From assembly GCF_013423485.1 (NCBI RefSeq), contig NZ_JABFFR010000052.1, positions 1 through 34,684 on the forward strand: a DNA stretch of 34,684 nucleotides, in the 5' to 3' direction. The position numbers and the translations under genes were made by a program. Shown here piece after piece: positions 10,195 to 16,940 of the stretch; within the stretch, counting starts at the first letter, position 1; every line of letters starts with the position of its first letter. The DNA comes from Azospirillum oleiclasticum. Its GTDB lineage: Bacteria > Pseudomonadota > Alphaproteobacteria > Azospirillales > Azospirillaceae. The notes under the pieces are model-generated. The model had not been told where the DNA came from. It saw only the letters and a list, made by a program, of their open reading frames with translations, and did not search any database.

Positions 10195-10209
10195 CTATTC
10201 GCCGAATAG
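10195..10209. promoter_or_regulatory. Palindrome before the rep start
   Basis: CTATTC-GCC-GAATAG is a perfect palindrome with 6-base arms ending 13 bases before the rep ATG (10223). It overlaps the leader and sits just before the GGGGAATGG ribosome binding site, so it could be a rep operator or a translation-controlling hairpin. Confidence 0.4.
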
Positions 10210-10222
10210 TGGGGAATGGTCA

Positions 10223-11161
10223 ATGTCCAGCGTGCACCACCTCGTCCGCACCCATGGCCGCGATGAAGCGCGACGGCTGGTCGGTCCTGATCGCGCTGCC
10301 GTTGTCGATGTAGCCGCCCGAATGCTGGAAGACACCAGCACAGGTCTGGCTGTCACCTATTCCGGATTCTGCCTGACGGCACTTCCACACCGGAAGCTGG
10401 CCGACGGTGAGAAGTGGGTGCGCGAGGGCGCCCGCGTGTCCCTGCTGGTCGAGCCGGGGGAACTGCCCGTACGCGGCAAGCTGACACGGTTCGGCGTGCC
10501 CTACGGCAGCCGGGCGCGCCTGATCCTGCTCTACCTTCAGACACAGGCGATCCGCCAGGACAGCCCGGTGGTCGAGCTGGGGCGGTCCATGAACGACTGG
10601 CTGGCCCGCATGGACATCCCGGTCGGGGGGAAAACCTACGCCGACGTGCGCCATCAGGCGTCCTGCATCAGCGCCTGCCACCTCACCTTCTTCTGGCAGG
10701 ACGATCGCGGCGCCGACGCGTGGCGGAAAGACAGCATCGTCACCGGCGGCATCCACCTGTCGGCCGCCGGCAATCCCGATCAGGGCAACCTGTGGGACGA
10801 CCAGGTGGAGCTGTCGCAAACCTTCTTCCGCGAGCTGAAGCGGCACCCGGTGCCGGTCCACGAGGCCGCGATCAAGGCAATCAGCGGGAAGAGCATGGCG
10901 CTCGACGTCTACATCTGGCTGGCGTACCGCCTGCACGTGCTGACGAAGGCAACGCCGATCACCTGGGCCGCGCTGCACGCGCAGTTCGGCGCCGGCTACA
11001 AGCACCTTTTCCAGTTCAAGCCAGGGTTCCGCCAAGCGCTGGATCTGGCCCTGGCCGTCTACCCCGACGCGCTGGTCGACGTGCAGGATGAAGGGGTGCT
11101 TCTCCACCCGTCGCGGCCGCCGATCCCGGAACGGGACATCGGCCGCATCGCCGGCCAATGA
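10223..11161 (+). CDS. repA: Plasmid replication initiator, RepA family
   Basis: The 312-residue product starts MSSVHHLVRTHGRDEARRLV behind GGGGAATGG. It resembles the plasmid RepA proteins found on alphaproteobacterial plasmids, with a winged-helix-like core containing VPYGSRARLILLYLQTQA, followed by ELGRSMNDWLARMDIPVGG and, nearer the C-terminus, ALDVYIWLAYRLHVL. Such proteins bind iterons, recruit DnaA and helicase, and set copy number. The iterons on both sides support this. It is encoded between the hip and XRE regions and about 5 kb from parAB, the other core replicon module. The family assignment rests on motifs and context and is quite secure; the exact subfamily is less so. Confidence 0.85.
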   Translation: MSSVHHLVRTHGRDEARRLVGPDRAAVVDVAARMLEDTSTGLAVTYSGFCLTALPHRKLADGEKWVREGARVSLLVEPGELPVRGKLTRFGVPYGSRARLILLYLQTQAIRQDSPVVELGRSMNDWLARMDIPVGGKTYADVRHQASCISACHLTFFWQDDRGADAWRKDSIVTGGIHLSAAGNPDQGNLWDDQVELSQTFFRELKRHPVPVHEAAIKAISGKSMALDVYIWLAYRLHVLTKATPITWAALHAQFGAGYKHLFQFKPGFRQALDLALAVYPDALVDVQDEGVLLHPSRPPIPERDIGRIAGQ

Positions 11162-11206
11162 TCATCGGTAGAGTCCAAACCTCCGGCGGACATCGCCAAA
11201 GTCCAA
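11162..11206. repeat. Distal iterons after rep
   Basis: An inverted iteron TCATCGGTAGAGTCCAA (11162-11178) starts right after the rep stop codon and is identical to the one at 10150-10166. A degenerate copy, CATCGCCAAAGTCCAA, lies at 11191-11206. Iterons behind the initiator gene may act as copy-control (incompatibility) sites. Confidence 0.75.
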
Positions 11207-11280
11207 ACCGCCTGACCTGTGAGCCGGTCCCCGTCTCCCGGACAGTTTGGCGGCTGGTATAAGCCTGGTTCAGGTCTCCA

Positions 11281-11400
11281 TCACGCCGCCAAGTCGATGC
11301 CGTCCGGGATGCCCTCGTGGGCCTCGTCCGGCGTCCTGCCGCCGAGCGCCGAATGCGGGCGGTCGGCGTTGTCGTCCTCCTTCCAAGCGGCCAGGGCGGC
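11281..11400 (-). pseudogene. IS3-family transposase C-terminal remnant
   Basis: The minus strand encodes AAWKEDDNADRPHSALGG followed by RTPDEAHEGIP and a stop at 11281. This matches the extreme C-terminus of IS3-group OrfB transposases (W.EDYN..RPHSALG..TP), just after the last part of the DDE catalytic domain. The rest of the transposase is absent or unrecognisable. The 366-base stretch between rep and the XRE-cupin gene (11162-11527) otherwise holds only the distal iterons. Confidence 0.7.
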
Positions 11401-11527
11401 CCACCGCCTGACGGCGACGATGGAACGAACCACGCTGGTTGTTCGGCGCCGGTGCCCGACGCCACTCACACCATGGCCCATACCGGCCGATGTCCCAACA
11501 ACGTTCCGCCACCAGACAGCCCAATGG

Positions 11528-12130
11528 CTAGCGCAGCCGTGACGGGTCGATCACCAGGAAGTACTCGCAAGGCTCGGTGCCGGTGTTGGTGAACGAGTGC
11601 GCCGCGTCGGCCTCGAAGTACAGGCTATCGCCCATCTCCAGCACGGCGGTCTGACTGCCGATCACCGCGCGCAGACGTCCCTTCAGCACGAAGATGTACT
11701 CGGACACCCCCGGGCGGTGGGCCGTGAACTCCCCCGTCGCCGCACCCGGCGGCAGCGTGTTCAGCACCCAGTCGATGCCGCGGCCGGGCAGCACCGGCGA
11801 GATGCAGCGGCGCAGGAAGCCCGACGCCTCGTCGCGCAGCACCGGCTGGCGGCTCGCCGGGATCACGATCATCTCGCGCTCGCTGGTCGCCGCCACCAGC
11901 CGGGAGAAGGTCACCCCCAGCGCCTCGGCCAGGCGGGACAGCACCGCCGCCGACGGCACCGCCTCGGCGCGCTCCACCTTGGAGATCATGGAACGGCTGA
12001 CGCCGGATCTTGCGGAGAGGTCCTGCAGCGACAGGCTTTGCTCGCGCCGCAAGCGGCGGATCTCCTCCGCGATGTGGGCCTTGGCGTCGTCCTGAAGGGG
12101 GCTGCTCATCGGGTCGGTCTTCGGGTCCAT
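11528..12130 (-). CDS. XRE-family regulator with C-terminal cupin
   Basis: About 200 residues from the ATG at 12130 (MDPKTDPMSSPLQ); the ATG at 12109 or 12142 is also possible. An N-terminal helix-turn-helix, LSLQDLSARSGVSRSMISKVERAEAVPS, is followed by a cupin domain with GEFTAHRPGVSEYIFVLKGRLRAVIG and ending CEYFLVIDPSRLR. Proteins of this build are usually local repressors or activators that sense a small metabolite in the cupin pocket. It is divergent from the MHS transporter gene, so it probably controls the 12377-15710 gene set through the palindromes at 12331-12366. The ligand is unknown. Confidence 0.85.
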   Translation of the reverse strand: MDPKTDPMSSPLQDDAKAHIAEEIRRLRREQSLSLQDLSARSGVSRSMISKVERAEAVPSAAVLSRLAEALGVTFSRLVAATSEREMIVIPASRQPVLRDEASGFLRRCISPVLPGRGIDWVLNTLPPGAATGEFTAHRPGVSEYIFVLKGRLRAVIGSQTAVLEMGDSLYFEADAAHSFTNTGTEPCEYFLVIDPSRLR

Positions 12131-12315
12131 CCTATGCCGCATCCGCGTGCATGTGCATGCGAATGCGGCGCAGTTTCCAATCCGCGGCTTTGCGGCGTTG
12201 GCGGATCAACGCTCCGCCAGCCCACCGGGACCGTTCACCCTTGTGGACGCATGTCCAGGGATTTTCAACAGCTTCGCCGACGACGCAGCCACTGCCCGGC
12301 GCTGCCGCGCGCCTC

Positions 12316-12330
12316 TGGCACGCAGCTTGC
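12316..12330 (+). promoter_or_regulatory. Sigma-54-type promoter upstream of the MHS transporter
   Basis: TGGCACGCAGCTTGC matches the RpoN -24/-12 consensus TGGCACG-N4-TTGC. The GG (12317-12318) and GC (12329-12330) are correctly spaced, and the element lies 46 bases upstream of the transporter ATG. No enhancer-binding activator gene is present in the window. Confidence 0.6.
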
Positions 12331-12331
12331 G

Positions 12332-12366
12332 TCCACTATGGTGATAATTTTGTCCACTGTAGTGGA
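12332..12366. promoter_or_regulatory. Operator-like palindrome, probable XRE-cupin site
   Basis: TCCACT-GT-AGTGGA (12353-12366) is an inverted repeat with perfect 6-base arms. A half-related copy, TCCACTATGGTGA, begins at 12332, about two helical turns upstream. They lie between the sigma-54-like element and the start codon, in the intergenic region shared with the XRE-cupin gene. Confidence 0.5.
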
Positions 12367-12376
12367 GGGCGGGGCG

Positions 12377-13705
12377 ATGACGAATGAAGCGGCAACATGG
12401 AACGCGGACGCAGTCCCGGAGCGCCACGAGGTGTCATCCTCGGACCGGAAGCAGATCATCTGGTCGAGCCTGATCGGCTCGACCGTCGAATGGTACGACT
12501 TTCTCATCTACGGCACCGCCAGCGCGCTGGTGTTCGGGAAGCTGTTCTTTCCCACCGCCGATCCGCTGGTCGGCACCATCGCGGCGTTCGGCTCCTACGC
12601 CGTCGGGTTCCTCGCCCGGCCGCTGGGCGGCCTGATCTTCGGGCACTACGGCGACAAGCTGGGCCGCAAGGCGATGCTCGCGCTGACCATGATCATCATG
12701 GGGCTCGGCACCTTCCTGATCGGCTGCCTGCCGACCTACGGCCAGATCGGCATCTGGGCCCCCATCCTTCTGGTGCTGCTGCGGCTGGTGCAGGGCATCG
12801 GCATCGGCGGCGAGTGGGGCGGCGCGGTGCTGATGGTGGTGGAGAGCGTGCCCGCCAGGCGGCGAGGCTTCTTCGGCACCATCGTGCAACTCGGCTACCC
12901 GTTGGGCGTCATCAGCTCGGTCGGCGCCTTCGCCCTGGCATCGTCGCTGCCGGAGGCGGACTTCCTGGCCTGGGGCTGGCGCCTGCCGTTCCTGGCGAGC
13001 GCCATCCTGGTGGTGATCGGCCTGTTCGTCCGTCTGCGCCTGCACGAGACGCCGGCGTTCGAGAAGGTGAAGCGGCAAGCGGCGGTGGCCCGGCTGCCGG
13101 TGGCGGAGATCCTGACCAGGCACCCGAAGACCTTCCTCAAGGCGGTCGGGCTGAAGCTGTCGGAGATCGCCTATGTCAGCATCGTCACGGTGTTCTCGAT
13201 CTCCTACGTCACCGGGCAGCTCGGCCTTGGCCGCAGCGTGATCCTGAACGGCATCCTGATCGCCGCCTTCATCGAGCTGTTCACGCTGCCGCTGTTCGGC
13301 GTGCTGTCCGACCGCTTCGGCCGCAAGGCCCTGTACATCGCCGCCTGCCTGTTCTCGATCGGCTTCGCCTTCCCCCTGTTCTGGCTGCTCGACACCCGCG
13401 ACCCGTTCATCATCTCGATGACGGTCGCCATCGCGGTCAGCTTCGGCCAGGGCATCATGTTCGGCATCAGCGCCGCCTGGATGCCCGAGCTGTTCAACGC
13501 GCGGCTGCGCTACAGCGGCGCCTCGCTGGGGTTCCAGGTCGGGGCGGCGATCAGCGGCGGCTTCACCCCGCTGATCGCCACCGCCCTGCTGGGCTGGAGC
13601 GCCGGCGCCACCTGGCCGATCTCGGTCTACCTGATCACGCTGGCCTGCGTGACGCTGGCGACCACCCTGGTCACTCCCGAGACCGCGGGCAAGGACATCG
13701 ACTGA
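12377..13705 (+). CDS. MHS-family major facilitator (metabolite:H+ symporter)
   Basis: The 442-residue inner-membrane protein starts MTNEAATWNADAVPERHE, chosen because GGAGGGCGGGG lies just before the ATG; the open frame further upstream is not protein-like. SSLIGSTVEWYDFLIYGTASALVF is the typical first segment of the metabolite:H+ symporter branch (shikimate, citrate, proline/betaine carriers). GHYGDKLGRKAML and the second-half SDRFGRKALY are the two signature loops, and about twelve hydrophobic segments are visible. It probably imports an organic acid or betaine-like compound. It leads a cluster with RidA, MOSC and a PDR reductase, which suggests uptake of the compound they act on. A hairpin follows its stop. 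Confidence 0.9.
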   Translation: MTNEAATWNADAVPERHEVSSSDRKQIIWSSLIGSTVEWYDFLIYGTASALVFGKLFFPTADPLVGTIAAFGSYAVGFLARPLGGLIFGHYGDKLGRKAMLALTMIIMGLGTFLIGCLPTYGQIGIWAPILLVLLRLVQGIGIGGEWGGAVLMVVESVPARRRGFFGTIVQLGYPLGVISSVGAFALASSLPEADFLAWGWRLPFLASAILVVIGLFVRLRLHETPAFEKVKRQAAVARLPVAEILTRHPKTFLKAVGLKLSEIAYVSIVTVFSISYVTGQLGLGRSVILNGILIAAFIELFTLPLFGVLSDRFGRKALYIAACLFSIGFAFPLFWLLDTRDPFIISMTVAIAVSFGQGIMFGISAAWMPELFNARLRYSGASLGFQVGAAISGGFTPLIATALLGWSAGATWPISVYLITLACVTLATTLVTPETAGKDID

Positions 13706-13715
13706 CGCAGGGCAG

Positions 13716-13738
13716 ACCGTCGCCGCAGCGGCGACGGT
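13716..13738. terminator. Hairpin after the MHS gene
   Basis: ACCGTCGCC (13716-13724) pairs with GGCGACGGT (13730-13738) around a 5-base loop, 11 bases after the stop codon. There is no T-run, so it may be a partial terminator or an mRNA-end stabiliser between the transporter and ridA. Confidence 0.5.
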
Positions 13739-13794
13739 CATCCTCTATAAGAGATAGTTTTCCATTATAAGGGACGAGGATGAAGGAGGGCATC

Positions 13795-14181
13795 ATGCGG
13801 AAGACCATCGTGGCGACGGATCGGGCGGCACCCGCCGTCGGCCCCTATTCCCAGGGCATCCGCCTTGGCGACCTGGTGTTCGCGTCCGGCCAGTTGCCGA
13901 TCGCCCCGGAGACCGGCGCGATGCCGGAGGGCGTCGAGGCGCAGACCCGGCAGTCGATCGCCAACCTGAAGGCCGTGCTTGAGGCGGCCGGCGCCGGACT
14001 GGATACCGTGGTGAAGACGACGGTGTTCCTGAAGGACATGGACGAGTTCGCGTCGATGAACGCGGTCTACGGCGGCGTCTTCGCCGGCCAGCCGCCCGCG
14101 CGCTCCACCGTCGAGGTGGCGCGGCTGCCGCGCGACGCCCGGGTCGAGATCGAAGCCATCGCGTTCGTCAAGCAGGACTGA
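13795..14181 (+). CDS. ridA: RidA-family enamine/imine deaminase
   Basis: The 128-residue product starts MRKTIVATDRAAPAVGPYSQG after the ribosome binding site GAAGGAGGG (13782-13790); an ATG inside that region is rejected. It has the usual RidA length and the conserved LVFASGQLPI, TVFLKDM, and PARSTVEVARLPRDARVEIEAIA. The arginine in PARS and the glutamate in EIEAIA are the substrate-binding residues of the family. RidA proteins hydrolyse reactive enamines and imines formed by PLP enzymes or amine oxidation. It is followed four bases later by the MOSC gene, so the three downstream genes form an operon. Its substrate here is unknown, but an imine formed by the neighbouring enzymes is plausible. 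Confidence 0.9.
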   Translation: MRKTIVATDRAAPAVGPYSQGIRLGDLVFASGQLPIAPETGAMPEGVEAQTRQSIANLKAVLEAAGAGLDTVVKTTVFLKDMDEFASMNAVYGGVFAGQPPARSTVEVARLPRDARVEIEAIAFVKQD

Positions 14182-14185
14182 AGCC

Positions 14186-14758
14186 ATGACCGATACCAAC
14201 GACGCCCCGGCCATGGTCGAGGCCTTCGCCCATCCCGCCGGCAAGGCGGCCACCGCGGTGCCGGGTGGCGCCATCGGCTGGCGCGGCGTGCTGCTGCACA
14301 TCCACATCGCGCCGTCGGCCAGCTACGAAATGGAGGAACTGGCGGAGGGGCTCTGCGTGGCCGGGCGCGGCATCGTGGGCGACCGCTACCACGCCGGCAG
14401 CGGCACCTACTCCAAGAAGCCGGACGTGCGCGAGGTGACGCTGATCGAGCAGGAGGCGCTCGACGCGCTGATGCGCAACGATCCGCCATTGCAGGACGGC
14501 GTGCTCCGGCTCCGGCCCGGCGACCATCGCCGCAACCTGACGGTCCGCGGGGTGCCGCTCAACCACCTGGTCGGCCGGCGCTTCCGCATCGGCGAGGTGA
14601 TCCTGCGCGGCGGGCGGCTGAACTTCCCGTGCAAATACCTGGAGGAGCTGCTCGGCATGCCGGTCTATCTGCCGCTCTACAACCGGTCGGGCCTGAACTG
14701 CGGCATCGAGCGCGGCGGCGTGATCCGCCCCGGGGACGTCATCGAGCTGGCAGAGTGA
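14186..14758 (+). CDS. MOSC-domain protein
   Basis: The 190-residue product contains IVGDRYHAGSGTYSKKPDVREVTLI, RRNLTVRGVPLNHLVGRRFRIGEV and LNFPCKYLEELLG; Cys149 in the last is the likely molybdenum ligand. MOSC proteins (the C-terminal domain of molybdenum cofactor sulfurases, YiiM, mARC) bind molybdenum cofactor and, in several cases, reduce N-hydroxylated compounds with electrons from a flavin or iron-sulfur reductase. A reductase of just that kind starts four bases after the stop (14763), so the two probably form one enzyme. The substrate is unknown. Confidence 0.85.
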   Translation: MTDTNDAPAMVEAFAHPAGKAATAVPGGAIGWRGVLLHIHIAPSASYEMEELAEGLCVAGRGIVGDRYHAGSGTYSKKPDVREVTLIEQEALDALMRNDPPLQDGVLRLRPGDHRRNLTVRGVPLNHLVGRRFRIGEVILRGGRLNFPCKYLEELLGMPVYLPLYNRSGLNCGIERGGVIRPGDVIELAE

Positions 14759-14762
14759 TGCC

Positions 14763-15710
14763 ATGACCGCACGCATGATCATGAAGCTGCGCGTGGACAC
14801 CGCCCGCCGCGTCACCCCGCGGGTGCTGCACCTGTCGCTTGTCCACCCGTCGCGGCCGGAGCTTCCGGCCTGGACGCCGGGGGCTCATGTCGACCTGCGC
14901 CTGCCCGACGGACGGATCCGCCAGTACTCGCTGTGCGGCGATCCGGCCGAGCGCGGCCGCTACGACATCGCCGTCAAGCGGGAGGACGACGGTCGCGGCG
15001 GATCGGCCTGGATCCACGGGAACCTGCGCGCCGGCGACATCGTCCATGTCTCGGCGCCGCGCAACAATTTCCCGCTGGCCGAGAACGCTACCCGCCATGT
15101 CATGGTGGCCGGCGGGATCGGCGTCACGCCGTTCCTGGCGATGGCGCGTCATCTCGCGGCGTCGGGGGCGGATTTCACCCTGCACTGTTGCGCCCGGTCG
15201 GAGCTGGAGGCCCCGCTGCTCGGCGAGCTGCGCGCGCTGTGCGGCGGGCGGCTGGTGCCCTGGCTGTCCGCGGAGGGGCGCCGCTTCGACCCGGCGGTGC
15301 TCGGCCGGTCCGAGCCGGGAACCCACCTCTACGCCTGCGGGCCGCAGGGATTGCTGGACACGGTCCGGGCCCATGCGGCGGGCGCCGGGTGGGCGGACGA
15401 CCGGGTTCACGTCGAAGTGTTCCGGCCGACCCCCGACCTGTCCTTCAAGCCCGAACCGTTCGAGGCGCGGCTGGCGTCGACCGGGGAGGTCCTGCACGTG
15501 CCGGCCGACCGCTCGCTGCTGGCGGTGCTGCGCGAGCGCGGGATCGCCATGCCGTCGTCCTGCGAGACCGGCGTCTGCGGGTCCTGCGTGTGCGGCTACC
15601 GCGACGGCATCGTCATCCATCGCGATGCCTTCATCCCGGTGCGGGACCGTCAGGACCGGCTGGCGCCCTGCGTGTCCCGCGCCCGCGTCTCGGTGACGCT
15701 GGATCTTTAG
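14763..15710 (+). CDS. PDR/VanB-type flavin and [2Fe-2S] oxidoreductase
   Basis: The 315-residue product has the phthalate dioxygenase reductase order. A flavin-binding barrel carries RQYSLCG (residues 53-59). An NAD-binding domain has GGIGVTP (117-123) and CGPQ (192-195). A C-terminal plant-type ferredoxin has Cys267, Cys272, Cys275 and Cys303. It passes electrons from NAD(P)H to a partner. The usual partner of this family is a Rieske oxygenase, but none is encoded here; the adjacent MOSC protein is the only candidate. Some proteins fuse a MOSC domain to this type of reductase, and this pair looks like the unfused form. It shares the operon with ridA. Confidence 0.85.
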   Translation: MTARMIMKLRVDTARRVTPRVLHLSLVHPSRPELPAWTPGAHVDLRLPDGRIRQYSLCGDPAERGRYDIAVKREDDGRGGSAWIHGNLRAGDIVHVSAPRNNFPLAENATRHVMVAGGIGVTPFLAMARHLAASGADFTLHCCARSELEAPLLGELRALCGGRLVPWLSAEGRRFDPAVLGRSEPGTHLYACGPQGLLDTVRAHAAGAGWADDRVHVEVFRPTPDLSFKPEPFEARLASTGEVLHVPADRSLLAVLRERGIAMPSSCETGVCGSCVCGYRDGIVIHRDAFIPVRDRQDRLAPCVSRARVSVTLDL

Positions 15711-15787
15711 CCCGGATCATTCACCGGGGTTCCGGAGGGTCGTCCGCAAGTCCCCATGCCCGTCTTGGGCCGCCACGCACGAATTCC

Positions 15788-15877
15788 CCTGTCGCAAGGT
15801 CGTCGCGACAGGATGGTGGCCGGGAGTGGCGGAGCCGCGGGATCAAGGCTTCGGAGCGGGCGCCGGGTTCGGCGCCC
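15788..15877. terminator. Two hairpins after the PDR gene
   Basis: CCTGTCGC pairs with GCGACAGG (15788-15812, 9-base loop), and GGGCGCCG pairs with CGGCGCCC (15858-15877, GGTT loop). No T-runs follow. They lie in the 276-base gap between the PDR gene and parA and could end upstream transcription. Confidence 0.45.
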
Positions 15878-15889
15878 GGCCGGGGCCGC

Positions 15890-15905
15890 TGTGTGACGTC
15901 ACACA
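15890..15905. promoter_or_regulatory. 16-bp palindrome, parS or ParA-operator candidate (copy 1)
   Basis: TGTGTGACGTCACACA is a perfect 16-base palindrome that ends 81 bases before the parA start. An identical copy lies within parB (17512-17527), and the shared sequence extends to CTGTGTGACGTCACACACC. Perfect palindromes repeated beside and within parAB are typical of centromere (parS) sites. An alternative is an operator for the helix-turn-helix domain of ParA. Confidence 0.7.
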
Positions 15906-15986
15906 CCACCCCGTGCCGCGCCGGCTTGACAGTTCCGGGGGCTTGAGACAACCCTCAAAGCGCTTTCCCCTGCTCCACGGGACTCC

Positions 15987-16940
15987 ATGACCCCCGACGA
16001 ACTCCGCAGCTTCCGTGAACGCCGCGGCGAGAACCAGACCGGGTTCGCGCAGTGGCTCAACGCCCGGCTCGGCCGCAAATACGACAACGCGACCATCAGC
16101 CGGTGGGAGTCGGGGGCCGAACGCATCCCGGCCAAGGTGGCGGAATTCGTCGCCGGGCTCAGCCACCGCCCGGCGCGGGTCATCGCCGTCGCCAACCAGA
16201 AGGGCGGCGTCGGCAAGACCACCACCACGCTCAACCTCGCCTACGCCCTGGGGGAACTCGGCCGGCGGGTGCTGGTGGTGGACGCCGACCAGCAGGCGAC
16301 CGCCACCGAGGGCGCCGGGCTCGACCCGATGGCCTTGCAGGACGAGCGGCGCGGGCTGGAGGACGTGCTGTTCGGCGAGACCGCCATCCGCGACGCCATC
16401 GTGCGGCGCGACGGCTTCGACATCCTGCCCTGCAGCATCGCCCTGGCCGAAGCCCAGATCAAGATCCTGCTCGACCCCGACGACGGCCGCTATGCGCTGC
16501 GGGAGCGGCTGGAGGAGGTGCAGCACGATTACGATTTCGTGCTCATCGACTGCCCGCCGGAACTGGCGCTGATCACCGTGACCGCGCTGGTCGCCGCCGA
16601 CCAGGTGCTGATCCCGACCAAGGCCAGCCGCTACGACGTGCGCGGCATCCCGCTGATCCTCGACACGGTGGCCAAGATCCGGCGGCGCCAGAATCCGGGC
16701 CTGGGCATCCTGGGCATCCTGCCGACCATGTTCAACCGCAGCTACGCGGTGGAGCAGCAGGTGCTGAACGACCTGCGCGGCCTGCTGGAGGGCCGGGCGC
16801 GGATCTTCGAGCCGATCCCCCGCTCCACCGAGGTGGACCAGGCGACCTACGCCGGCGAGCTGCCGATCCGGGCGCTGCCGAAGAGCCATTCCATCAGCGC
16901 CTACCGCAGCATGGCCCGGGAGATCATCGATGGCGACTAG
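15987..16940 (+). CDS. parA: ParA partition ATPase with N-terminal HTH
   Basis: The 317-residue product begins MTPDELRSFRERRGENQTGF, an XRE-like helix-turn-helix covering about residues 1-55 (QTGFAQWLNARLGRKYDNATISRWESG). A ParA ATPase domain follows, with the deviant Walker A KGGVGKTTTT (from residue 72), VVDADQQ (about 97-103) and DCPPEL. ParA uses ATP to move plasmid copies apart with ParB and parS. The long form with an N-terminal DNA-binding domain also represses its own operon in type Ia systems. It overlaps parB by 11 bases (16930-16940). The palindrome at 15890 lies upstream. Confidence 0.95.
   Translation: MTPDELRSFRERRGENQTGFAQWLNARLGRKYDNATISRWESGAERIPAKVAEFVAGLSHRPARVIAVANQKGGVGKTTTTLNLAYALGELGRRVLVVDADQQATATEGAGLDPMALQDERRGLEDVLFGETAIRDAIVRRDGFDILPCSIALAEAQIKILLDPDDGRYALRERLEEVQHDYDFVLIDCPPELALITVTALVAADQVLIPTKASRYDVRGIPLILDTVAKIRRRQNPGLGILGILPTMFNRSYAVEQQVLNDLRGLLEGRARIFEPIPRSTEVDQATYAGELPIRALPKSHSISAYRSMAREIIDGD

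Larger units (their letters stand above)
9949..10209. other. Replication origin with phased iterons (oriV)
   Basis: Four direct iterons of the form TTGGACTKTACCGATGA lie at 9957-9973, 10041-10057, 10063-10079 and 10096-10112. An inverted copy lies at 10150-10166, and a half-copy TTGGACTTT at 9950-9958 abuts the first. The last three direct iterons start 22 and 33 bases apart, multiples of 11, placing them on one helix face. A DnaA box lies between the first and second, and an AT-rich stretch (10113-10150) follows the fourth. The replication gene starts at 10223. This is the layout of an iteron-controlled theta-type origin. Confidence 0.85.

Noticed and set aside
10195..10209. CTATTC-GCC-GAATAG as a further site of the lig LysR regulator
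   Set aside because: It shares CTATTC/GAATAG but has a 3-base spacer instead of the 7-base spacer of boxes C and D, and it precedes rep, not a catabolic gene.
11597..12376. N-terminal extension of the MHS transporter frame
   Set aside because: It runs through the XRE-cupin gene in antisense and through the promoter region; the ribosome binding site and family alignment support 12377.
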